From: Apium graveolens
Taxonomy: Eukaryota > Streptophyta > Magnoliopsida > Apiales > Apiaceae
Direction of reading: 5' to 3'
NCBI RefSeq assembly: GCF_009905375.1
Contig: NC_133647.1
Coordinates: forward strand, 133,006,088-133,070,087
Length of the DNA stretch: 64,000 bases
The position numbers and the translations under genes were made by a program. Positions 55,701 to 64,000 of this stretch are shown piece after piece; positions within the stretch are counted from its first letter, which is position 1; each line of letters opens with the position of its first letter. The notes under the pieces are model-generated. The model made no database searches. It saw only the letters and a program-made list of their open reading frames with translations, and was not told the DNA's origin.

Positions 55701-55868
55701 ACGACCTTTACATACACTCATTTACTTTATAGAATACTAATACGATCTCGGAATTTCCATAACAGTTTTCCTATATAGTGGTCTGATAATTTTCCTTAAT
55801 CAGCATCATCAGCAAAAAGTTACTATTCATCAGGGTTTCAAATATTTCCAAAAAATGGGGTTATTACA
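52791..55868 (-). repeat. 5' LTR of element A (3078 bp, with internal replacement)
   Basis: Minus strand TGTAATAACCCC (55868) to GGGGGTGTTAAA (52791). It is colinear with the E1 LTR at both ends but lacks the counterpart of roughly 2505-3890 of E1 (TA tract, palindrome array, minisatellite). About 236 bp at 53750-53985 with no match in the other LTRs here takes its place. The duplication partner at the left end is outside the window; the flank on this side is GTGGT. Confidence 0.88.
53750..53985. other. Unmatched segment inside the LTR of A
   Basis: Sequence between GATACTTCATT and GCATGCATATATA, where other family LTRs have about 1.39 kb. It has no ORF or repeat of note. It may be an alternative LTR variant or filler DNA; no source is recognisable. 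Confidence 0.6.
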
Positions 55869-56876
55869 GTGGTGGCCCAATAGTGTGAAAGAAAATGTGT
55901 AGGTCGTTCCACACTTCGCAATACGACCGAACCCATAAAGGGACGAAACAACCCCCAAATCGCGTTTAGACCATTATAACTTCTACGAAAACTCAAGAAA
56001 TTTTCCTAAAAACTATGGGGAAAATGTTGTGGATGAAAAATAATTTATGAAGACATAATTAATGTTTAATTAATTATGTCATAAAGTTGACTGATCAAAT
56101 TCCGTGAAGGCCACGACCAAATATGGTCGTGGCAACCACGACCCAAATTAGGTCATGACGGCACGGCCCAAAGTAGGTCATCAGGATCACGACCCAATAT
56201 TGGTCTTGATAGTCCGAGTAAACTATGATGACCGCGACCGAAGATATGTCATGACGTCCATGCCCAAAATCATCTACCTGATAGGCCCACCGAGCTCACC
56301 TAAAAACATGGTCTACTGCAACACCAATAACATTTCACATGGAAATATACTCATCTAAGGAAGAATCTAGAATCTACGGTTTGAGGAGTCCTACTTACCA
56401 TCTAAGTAGGAGAGTTTTCCACCATATCTCCCAACCCTAGTCTAACCGTAGACCCAATATTAATATAAAGGGCTCTACCCTTCAATCTAGAACTACATTT
56501 TTGGCTTGATTATCTACAATAAAGAGATACGTAGGCATCTTGTGAGGATTGTTAGTCTCGATCAGAAGCACAACCATTAAAACCCGAAACTCAATAGCCC
56601 AAGCATTAAATATAATCACAACCTTTGTTTTTATTATGCAACAAGTACAACCGAGAATTAAAATATACTTGTAGATAAATTCAAATCATGAGAGGCACAT
56701 ACATCAGTTACATACTATATCATAATTAACTTTTAATGGACATAATTGAAAATCAAAGAGAGTAAAAAGATTTCCTTACTCGAGTGGATGAGAGAAGTTT
56801 GCGCGGATTAAAGTAGCATAGAGAAGAGCACAATCCAATTTGTAAGGCGTCCCAAAGGGTTAAAACCATTAATTTT
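55869..56876. other. Unassigned DNA right of element A
   Basis: No ORF with a recognisable product (the 67-residue ORF at 56155-56358 overlaps a minisatellite). Apart from the minisatellite at 56111-56256 nothing is identified. It may belong to an older, unrecognised repeat. Confidence 0.5.
56111..56256. repeat. Degenerate 25-26 bp minisatellite
   Basis: Four adjacent imperfect units with core CACGACCCAAATTAGGTC, starting near 56111, 56136, 56162 and 56187, and a fifth, weaker unit at 56232-56256. The first unit is palindromic (CCACGACC / GGTCGTGG). Confidence 0.75.
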
Positions 56877-57192
56877 TGTTAAGGTTCAAATCACCCTAAA
56901 ACCTCAAGGTTTTAGTGCAAGACACTTTTCAGGATCTTATATTAATATTCTAACACTACCATCACTCGAAAGACCATTTATGGGTCGAAAAGTGGATCGC
57001 CAACACCCATCTTTGAGGCATTAATTTTTCTTTTGTGTCCATGATAAATTATGAGAAATATTGGGAGTGGGAGGGACCAAACTTGAATACTCTTCCAGCC
57101 TGGGTTTTGATACCATGTTAAGGAATCGGTCACACTAATAGCTCATAGTGTTATAGAAGGGTTTTTTCATGATATTTGTTAATATTTTAACC
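56877..57192 (-). mobile_element. Possible TRIM-like mini LTR element
   Basis: Minus strand order: a 76-bp candidate LTR ending CGATTCCTTAACA (57117), an adjoining TGGTATCA primer-site match, about 160 bp internal, then a 79-bp candidate LTR from TGTTAGAATATT (56955) to TTGAACCTTAACA (56877). Flanks are ATTTT and GTTTT (four of five). The two candidate LTRs agree mainly at their ends, so either they are old and diverged or the reading is wrong. There is no coding capacity. Confidence 0.35.
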
Positions 57193-57519
57193 GTTTTACT
57201 TATTATCAGTATAAATTAGTAGAGATTAGTATAGATATATAATCTAAAACTTCAAACTCAAACTTGTGAACTAATAAAAACAAACAAAAATACACGTTAA
57301 ATCAACCCCAGCCAATAAAAAATCCATTTCCAAAAATGTCATTAAAATATAAAAGTAACAATATCAAGATAATAGTAAAGATACAAAAAGTATAAAAAAA
57401 GAAGGAAAAGTAACAAGGAGAAGAGAGTGATGATACGAAAGAAGGTGAGTCCTGAATGGAGGAAAATGAGAAATGCTTGTAATTTGAGAGAGGTGAGTTT
57501 ATTGAATTATAGCAGGAAA
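57193..57519. other. AT-rich DNA between TRIM-like element and LINE end
   Basis: No ORF, repeat or motif recognised. It may include the 3' tail or insertion site of the LINE; no clear poly(A)/poly(T) run is seen. Confidence 0.5.
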
Positions 57520-57548
57520 CTTTTTGTTTGCCGAAAATATGGAATTTA

Positions 57549-58213
57549 TTAAATCAAATCATTTCTCAGTACATGGTGGAACTCAGGGTAAACACAATCC
57601 CCATTCCATATACGATCAGCCACCAAACTGTTTTGTCTCGCTCGGAAGTGAGCCACTTTGTTCGCTGAACGTTTAACAAAATTCAACGTCACAAGAAGAT
57701 TTTTAAGATCACTAAGTAAAGCTTTACAATCATCTACTACTCTCCTAAGATACGAAAGTTTCAAAGTAGAACATCTAATCACCTGAACCACCGTTAACAA
57801 TCTATCTCGATTATAACCAGAGAAGAAATCTTGTTTTTGATCCAACTCAAGGCTTCCTTAATGCTCAACGCTTCAGCTAGTTTTAGAGCCATTCGAATGT
57901 ACCTGCAACTCGCACTAGCATTTATCCATGCACCTTCATGGTTTTGAGGTACCATGGACAGACAATATGAACTAGAAGACTCAAAAATCGCTACATCAAC
58001 ATTGATCCTAACCGTTCCTTCCTGTAGGTGTTCCCAACACTCTTTGCCGTCTTCCTGGTTCATAAAACCAGGAAAATTGTCAAACAACTTATCCTGAGTG
58101 TTCTTCCATTGGTTAAGTAGAGTCTTTGCTGATCTGCAGACTTCTAAGTACTCTCTTTCACGCTGATTCCACACTACCTCATTCATGTTTCTCCAAAGCG
58201 ACCAATATAGCAT
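57549..58213 (-). pseudogene. LINE ORF2 C-terminal RNase H domain
   Basis: Two overlapping frames: 57794-58213 (WSLWRNMNEVVWNQR, then VRINVDVAIFE, AEALSIKEALSW, VIIEIDC) and 57549-57845 (VVDDCKALLSDLKNL, FVKRSANKVAHFRARQNS). This is the RVT_3-type RNase H found at the end of many plant L1 ORF2 proteins; D, E and D of the active site are visible in NVDVA, AEAL and EIDC. A frameshift lies near 57800-57845. Confidence 0.85.
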
Positions 58214-59127
58214 AATTGCTTCCTAAATCTCCTTGTTGCTGCACATCTGAAAAGCTATAGACATCCATCCACTGAAGCTTGGCTGATCATCCTCCATATT
58301 TCTCAGTTTTGAAGCTCTCCAACATTATTGAGCAAAACTACATGAAACTAAAGAGTGATAAATCGTTTCGATCTCGTTATTACAGACAGGGCATTTGTCA
58401 ACCACTGACACTCTTTTAGTTATCAATTGATCCTTCGTAGGCAGTATATTCTTAATAGCTCTCCAAATAAAATATTTCACCTGCAAAGGGATCTTCATGT
58501 TCCAGACTTTCTTCCAGGGAAAGTTATCAACCGTATTGCTATTATTTTGTGTTTATCGAATAGCTACATACGCTGACTTAACTGAATAGTGACCGAGCTT
58601 CTCCTATTTCCAGAACCAGTTGTCTGTTTCTGAAAGCCGTAAGGGAATGGATAAGATTAGCTGCACATCCCTTTCTACGAAAACGTCATTTATTAAATCA
58701 ACATCTCAAGCATTCTGGTTTGGCACCATCAACGTATCAACAGTTTTATTTCTTATCGCTTCACTATCCATGTGGACGAAAGGATCATCACCAGGTAACC
58801 ACGAATCTTGTATTATGTCAATGGTAGTGCCACTACCGACTCGACGGACAGCACCTTGCTTTAACAGAAATTGAGCTTCCATAATTGAACGCCAAATATA
58901 ACTGGGATTATTCCCTACTTTGGCCGTTAAAAAAGATCCTCCAGGGTAATATCTGGCTTTGTATACTCTCGCGACTAGGCTATCTGTTTTAACATTTAAC
59001 CTCCATCCTTGTCAAGAAGAGCTATATTGAAATCTTGAAGCTTTCGAAATCTTATGCCTCCTTCAAACTTTTTGGTACACATTCGATCTTATTGCATCCA
59101 ATACACACCCTTATTGCCTTTCGAGCC
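58214..59127 (-). pseudogene. LINE ORF2: zf-RVT and post-RT region
   Basis: Decayed minus-strand text near 58330-58530 reads KIPLQVKYFIWRAIKN, LPTKDQLITKRVSVVDKCP and NNEIETIYHSLVSCS, the zf-RVT pattern. Upstream, near 58600-58880, there is RRVGSGTTIDIIQDSWLPG, typical of the segment between RT and zf-RVT. Several stops. The plus-strand ORF 58620-58874 is an antisense shadow. Confidence 0.75.
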
Positions 59128-59727
59128 TTTCCACCAAAACTTGTTCACAATCCTCTCTAGATCAATGCACATCTGTTATGGAAGAAAAAACATACTCATA
59201 GCATAGATTGGAAGGATCTGTGTAACTGATTTTAACATTAACTCTTTTCCTCCTCTTGATAGACACTTCTTATCCCATCCTTGCACCCTCTCTTGCATTC
59301 AGTCTTTCAAGAAACCCAATACCACTGATTTATTCCGCCCAATCGTATTAGGAAGACCAAGATAGGTTGTGTTAGCATCTGCTTCTCTGAACTGCATCAT
59401 TGAACATATTACGTTTTTCACTCCTTGGTCAGTATTACGGCTAAAGAAAGTGGATGATTTATCAATGTTGATCTTTTTGCCTGATGAGCACTCAAAAATC
59501 TGTAGTAAATTAATGATCATGATCTGCCTTATTCTCTTTTGCTTTACAATAAATATATGTATCATCTACAAAGAACATATGGGTTAAGCATGGAGCACCT
59601 CTTGCCACTTGAATACCATTCACCTATTTCCTTTTCTCATATTCTTTGATTAGAATGGAGAGAGCCTCCAAACAAATAAGAAAAAGGTAAGAAGAAATCG
59701 GGTCACCTTGCCTAATGCCACACTTAG
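59128..59727 (-). pseudogene. LINE ORF2: RT C-terminal half
   Basis: Immediately after D the frame reads CGIRQGDPISSYLFLICLEA, then EYEKRK, and the catalytic box FFVDDTYIYC (two Asp codons at 59561-59566). Next come FECSSGKKINIDKSSTFFS and TTYLGLPNTIGRNK (59299-59565). This is the conserved RT palm and thumb of L1 elements. The left part is more decayed. Confidence 0.85.
59723..59727. repeat. Target-site duplication CTTAG, left copy, of D
   Basis: CTTAG precedes TGTAACGCC and recurs at 63110-63114 after GGCGTTACA. Confidence 0.93.
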
Positions 59728-62700
59728 TGTAACGCCCTCCAGACCCGGGGTATAAGTCTGGGGGTTACTAGCTAGTCACCAAACCTGTACAACATGCATA
59801 ATGATAAAGCAGAAATATATCTAAACCCTTTTAACACTAACCAGGATCTTTCTAGGTTGAAGTATGAAAACAAGAACCACTGACTAACTTTATTACAAAC
59901 CAAATTTAAAATCTAACAATTTTCTTAATTACAAACCATTGTCTAACCAGTTTTAAACTAAGTTCATTTTTTTATTCAAACACACACATTAACTATCTAC
60001 ACTCCACCTACACAGGCAACTCAAAGCTTTTTTCCTGAATTGGAATCAACATCTTGGGTATGAGAGGGTCCCGCGGCTTGACTCGCTTCTTTACCACTCG
60101 GGTCCTGATAGGTTTCATTTTCCTTCTTAACTGAAAAAATAAGGTGAATAACAACAAGAAAGGGATGAGCCAAAAATTTCTCAACAGGTCCACAAAATAT
60201 AAATAGTGTTAGTGTAAATTAAATGAACCGGTAACCTGGTTACATCTGCAAAGATATAACCCCGCGAGAAAAAAATGAAGGCCATTATCGGCGAATACAA
60301 ATGAACTAAACTGGACACAAGTTCGCACCTATACCCTGTTGATCAGCTAGGATACAGTGCAGATCTATATCTCGCTATATAGATCCAGTCAGGTACCCAT
60401 GCTCTTTGGCCCATCTCAAGGATCCGGTTATATCCCGGTCCTGAGGATCAAGTATAAACTCAACATGTATGTGTAACTATTAGAATATGAATAGAGAATT
60501 CAAGGAAAAAGGAGAAATCAAGAATCGAAATTAAATATGAACAAAGGAATAGTAATTGTGTATCAGTGTTTATGAATAGGAATCAAAAAAATGCAAGTGT
60601 GATAAGAATCTAAAGAAATGTCACTATTCCGAAATTATAATAGGGGAAAAACTTGCCTTTCACGCGATTCACTCCAAGTACTTCACCATTATCTATCACC
60701 GGCTCGACTTGCCTTGCTAGCTTTGCTTCTGTCAAAGAAATAGACTAATTTAGTCATCTTGTATTCTCATCGCGTCTCGAACTGACTTCACATAGCTCCT
60801 ATTGTCTACCCATGTGCGTATTATTGACTCTTTTACTATTTAATAGCATATATAACTCAATTAACCACATAATACACATAAACACATAGGTCACATAGTC
60901 ATTTTAGGTTTAAAATAATTTTTAGAATTGAAATCGACTCGCCGTTCGCCTAACCGATCATTATCTGACTCGTTTCCTATTTTTCAGACTCGTCTCTACA
61001 CGCGATAAGACTTATAATCAAATAAATATCAAAATTCAACTAGTTTCTAAAAGAAATTAAGTTTTAATATTATTTTTAATGAAAACAAATCATTTTTGTG
61101 AGTCAAAGGGCTTTCGTTTCGCTCAAATCTGATAAACGGTTCAATTAATATCAATTAAACAGAGATAAATCAATTTATTATTCAATATAAAAAATTATTA
61201 CTAATTTTTAAACCCTAAAAATATTTTTTAAATAATTATTTGGGATAAATCAGAATTAAAAATGATCTTTCTATAATTTTTGGAATTAAAATAAATTTAT
61301 TATGATTTATTGAAAATTATTTGATTAATTAACTAAATAAATAATAATTAATAATTAATTAAGACAATAATTAATTATGAATTATTATAATTTAAAATAA
61401 TTATTCCCTAATTTTCGGATTTAAATACAATTTATTACAAATTATTCGATTAGATTGTTCAACTTTAAATAATTATTCACTATGAATAATTATTACGTAA
61501 TCTAGATGTAAGTAGATAAATAAATCGATACTCGTACTCCGAATTCCTAAAATTTGAAACGCAACTCCAACAATTACGAGTCACTCGCTTAAATTGATTA
61601 ATTATTGAACCAATAATCGAATTAATCGATCTAATTATTTAATCTCATTTATTAAATAATTAATTAATAAATAATAAATAAATAAATAATTACATAAATA
61701 AATAGATAAATAATTAAATAATTATATTTCGAATTTCTAAATTAAGAAAATTATTTAGAAATTATTTACAAAATATTTCAGATTTTTAATCTGATTTTTA
61801 TTTGATTTTATAATTTATAAAAACTAATTTCTAATTTACAAAAATAAAAGTAATTAATTAAATCACAAAAACACATTTTAGGGAAAGGGATTGGTGTTTT
61901 TGGATCGAAACCGGGCCAAACACCGGGTTGAAACCGGGTCGATTCCGGTTAGACCAAGAACAGCCCCACCGATAACGACGCCGGTGGATTTTCAGGCGAA
62001 TGAAAACCGGCAACAAAACATGATGCTTGGTTCGTTTTTTCTGCGATTCTCGTTCCATAGCCACCCACGACAGCTTCCCTGCCTTCCTCCTCCTTCCTTC
62101 ATCGACAACGAAGCAGGGAAAACGAAGCACGCCGCGGCGGCGAATTTTCGGCGACACCAAAATCAAAGCCAAACTCGACCAATTCGGTGCCAATCGATTG
62201 CAAAAACAACGATCTATTCATTCGTAACAACTATAACATTTAACAATCAACGATTATCAACACCCGAATTCAAGAATAAATCCAAAAATTACAACCTCAA
62301 ATTCGACTAATTAAACGATTAAATTGATTACATAATCCTGTAGAGAATTCAATAAGCTTTGCAACGAGTACTTACATGATCGATTTGGATGCCGAAATTA
62401 AGTAGAAATCGATGTTTTAATCCAAGAACTCAAGAAGCCTAATTCTGGAAATTTGGGGATTTTTGGCTGATTTTCTGAATTTTTATGATTAATTAATAAT
62501 TAATAAATAAAAATTAGGTTATTTATAGTAGTAAAAATAATACCCCTAATTAAAATTAAGGCCGTAATTATACATCTAATATTATGATTTGGGCCCAGTT
62601 TTTATAATTTTTGAGCATTTAAATTTCATTTTTAAATATTTTATATATACAATATATATGCCAAAATTTCCCAAAAATTGTGAATAATTCAAAAATACAA

Positions 62701-63109
62701 AGAAATGGTATAAATGAAAGTCCTATAATTTTATAAAATTAAAAATGTGATTTTTGTGGGGTTTTTGACACCCAATGGGGCCCGGAAAAGTCATTTTTCG
62801 CGAAACGAGAAAATTTATAAAATACCTAGATGTTCAGAATAACACAATGGTACAAGCCGTTTGATGAAAAATAAGGCCCATTATTATATTTGAAATATCA
62901 GTTATAAAATCATGGTTCAGGTCTTATAACTTTTGATACGAAGGCTATAAATACAAAATAAAATATCCGAAAAATACCCTGAAAATATCCAGACGATATA
63001 GAACACACATATCACGTAACAGTTAGGGTTTTATAGCTAGTTGTACATAAATAACTGATTAAAACAAATAATTTATTTTAAACATGAGCGTAATTTCCCA
63101 GGCGTTACA
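59728..63109 (-). mobile_element. D: solo LTR (3382 bp) of a B-related gypsy family
   Basis: Ends TGTAACGCC and GGCGTTACA form a perfect 9-bp inverted repeat and are flanked by CTTAG. The left end (TGTAACGCCCTCCAGACCCG) resembles the left end of B LTRs (TGTGACGCCCTC), hence the minus orientation. No gag, pol, primer site or internal direct repeat is seen. It contains a very AT-rich part (61000-61880) and a GC-rich part (61890-62170). ORFs here (60008-60193, 61858-62310) have no known domain. Confidence 0.8.
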
Positions 63110-63114
63110 CTTAG
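63110..63114. repeat. Target-site duplication CTTAG, right copy, of D
   Basis: Exact match to 59723-59727; the LINE RT frame (GSIVPK) resumes. Confidence 0.93.
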
Positions 63115-64000
63115 GAACTATAGAGCCAAAAATTCTTCCTGCATGACATATCTGATATCTAGTTGAGCGAACACATGTCATAAACAACCGAATTGATTGA
63201 TCTACAAAACCCATCTGTTTCAACATTCCACTCAAGAAATCCCATTCCACCATATCGTAAGACTTACTCATATCCAATTTCAAAGCCATCAACCCCGTTT
63301 TACCTTGAGTTTTACGTTTCATATAGTGCATTACCTCTTATGAAACCATAATATTATCTGTAATCAGCCTTTTAGGGATAAATGCACTTCGAGTTTCCGA
63401 GATCAAACCAGAGAGAACAAGTTTCAATTTATTAGCCAACACATTCGTTATCACTTTATAGGTCACATTGCATAAAGATATGGGACGCAAGTCCATCATG
63501 TTCATGGGATTCTTTTTCTTCGGGATAAAAGCAATATTTGTGTCACATATTCCCTCCCTCAAGTCTCCACTTGTAAAAAAGTTCCAAACAAGCTCCACTA
63601 TATCTCCTCCAACTATACCCTAGTATTTTTGATAAAATCCCAGGCTCATACCGTCTGGGCCTGGAGACTTGTCAGGGTGCATACTAAACAGAACTTTTTT
63701 AACTTCACTTGCCTCTACCCTCGTTAAGATAATTTCATTCTGAGCTTGACTAATTTGACTCGATACTTCTTCAAAAACTACATTCCATTCAACTTGAGAA
63801 GTGTCAAATAGGTTTGTGAAGTAATCCACCATCAGATCTTTAAGTCCAGTATCGCATCCTACCTCTCGACCTTCATCATTAGTAAGAAAATCAATCTGAT
63901 TAGTGCTTCTGCGATTTTTTGCAGTAGCATGAAAATACTTGCTGTTTTGATCTCCCTCTCGAAGCCATAGTTGCTTGCTTCTCTGTCTCCAAAAAACTTC
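63115..64000 (-). pseudogene. LINE ORF2: pre-RT linker and RT N-terminal half
   Basis: From the right edge: EVFWRQRSKQLWLREGDQNS and KYFHATAKNRR, then MHPDKSPGPDGMS..FYQKY (63620-63832), a TAG (63620-63622) where tryptophan is usual, GDLREGICDTNIAFIPKKK and DLRPISLCNVTYKVITNVLA (63338-63598), TAA (63338-63340), and GLMALKLDMSKSYDMVEW with the first catalytic aspartate (63059-63331). All pieces are in normal L1 RT order; at least two stops. Confidence 0.88.

Larger units (their letters stand above)
57520..64000 (-). mobile_element. L1-type LINE fragment, interrupted by solo LTR D, runs off right edge
   Basis: The minus strand encodes, in order from the right edge, the pre-RT linker, RT, zf-RVT region and a C-terminal RNase H: ORF2 of a plant L1-like element. 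The endonuclease would lie beyond 64000. Excising D with one CTTAG copy joins the two halves in the middle of RT without loss. Several stops and shifts make it inactive. The 3' end is placed near 57520 because ORF2 stops at 57549 and TTGATTTAATAAATTCC follows, resembling a LINE 3' end; this end is approximate. Confidence 0.88.

Noticed and set aside
61858..62310. ORFs of 66-139 residues in the GC-rich part of D
   Set aside because: Overlapping on both strands without known domains, inside a solo LTR; the GC bias alone keeps frames open.

Overview
The window is plant nuclear DNA made almost entirely of retrotransposons. The evidence is chromodomain Ty3/gypsy polyproteins, Ty1/copia polyproteins, primer-binding sites complementary to plant initiator Met-tRNA, and an L1-type LINE carrying an RNase H domain of the plant kind. 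It is AT-rich and has no intact cellular gene, tRNA, rRNA or CRISPR array. A large-genome flowering plant is likely; the species cannot be read from the sequence.

Layout: the host is element A, a minus-strand gypsy element with a giant LTR. It begins beyond the left edge and ends at 55868. Its pieces lie at 1-555, 14681-17073, 22796-23209 and 51834-52790, followed by its 5' LTR at 52791-55868. Three insertions split it. (1) E1 (556-14680, plus strand) belongs to the same family and has 4.27-kb LTRs flanked by CTGCT. (2) A minus-strand copia solo LTR (17074-22795, flanked by ATCTT) is itself split by a giant gypsy solo LTR (17145-21302, flanked by AAAAC). (3) B (23210-51833) is a minus-strand chromovirus in the unusual form LTR-internal-LTR-internal-LTR with an exact 8106-bp period. 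LTR1 of B is split by copia element C (26472-34702, flanked by AGAAT).

Right of A (55869-64000) are an unassigned stretch with a minisatellite, a possible TRIM-like element (56877-57192), and a minus-strand LINE (about 57520 to the right edge). The LINE is cut by a 3.4-kb solo LTR, D (59728-63109, flanked by CTTAG).

No element looks autonomous. C has one continuous pol frame with four internal stops plus changes in catalytic residues of integrase and reverse transcriptase. B lost most of gag and part of protease before it was duplicated. The A/E1 family carries an extra pol block in front of gag and is heavily decayed, yet the two LTRs of E1 remain close to each other. The most notable observations are: a chimeric middle LTR in B that places an unequal crossover within 19 bp; an array of hairpins sharing a loop motif where C lacks gag; and the ectopic pol block common to A and E1.
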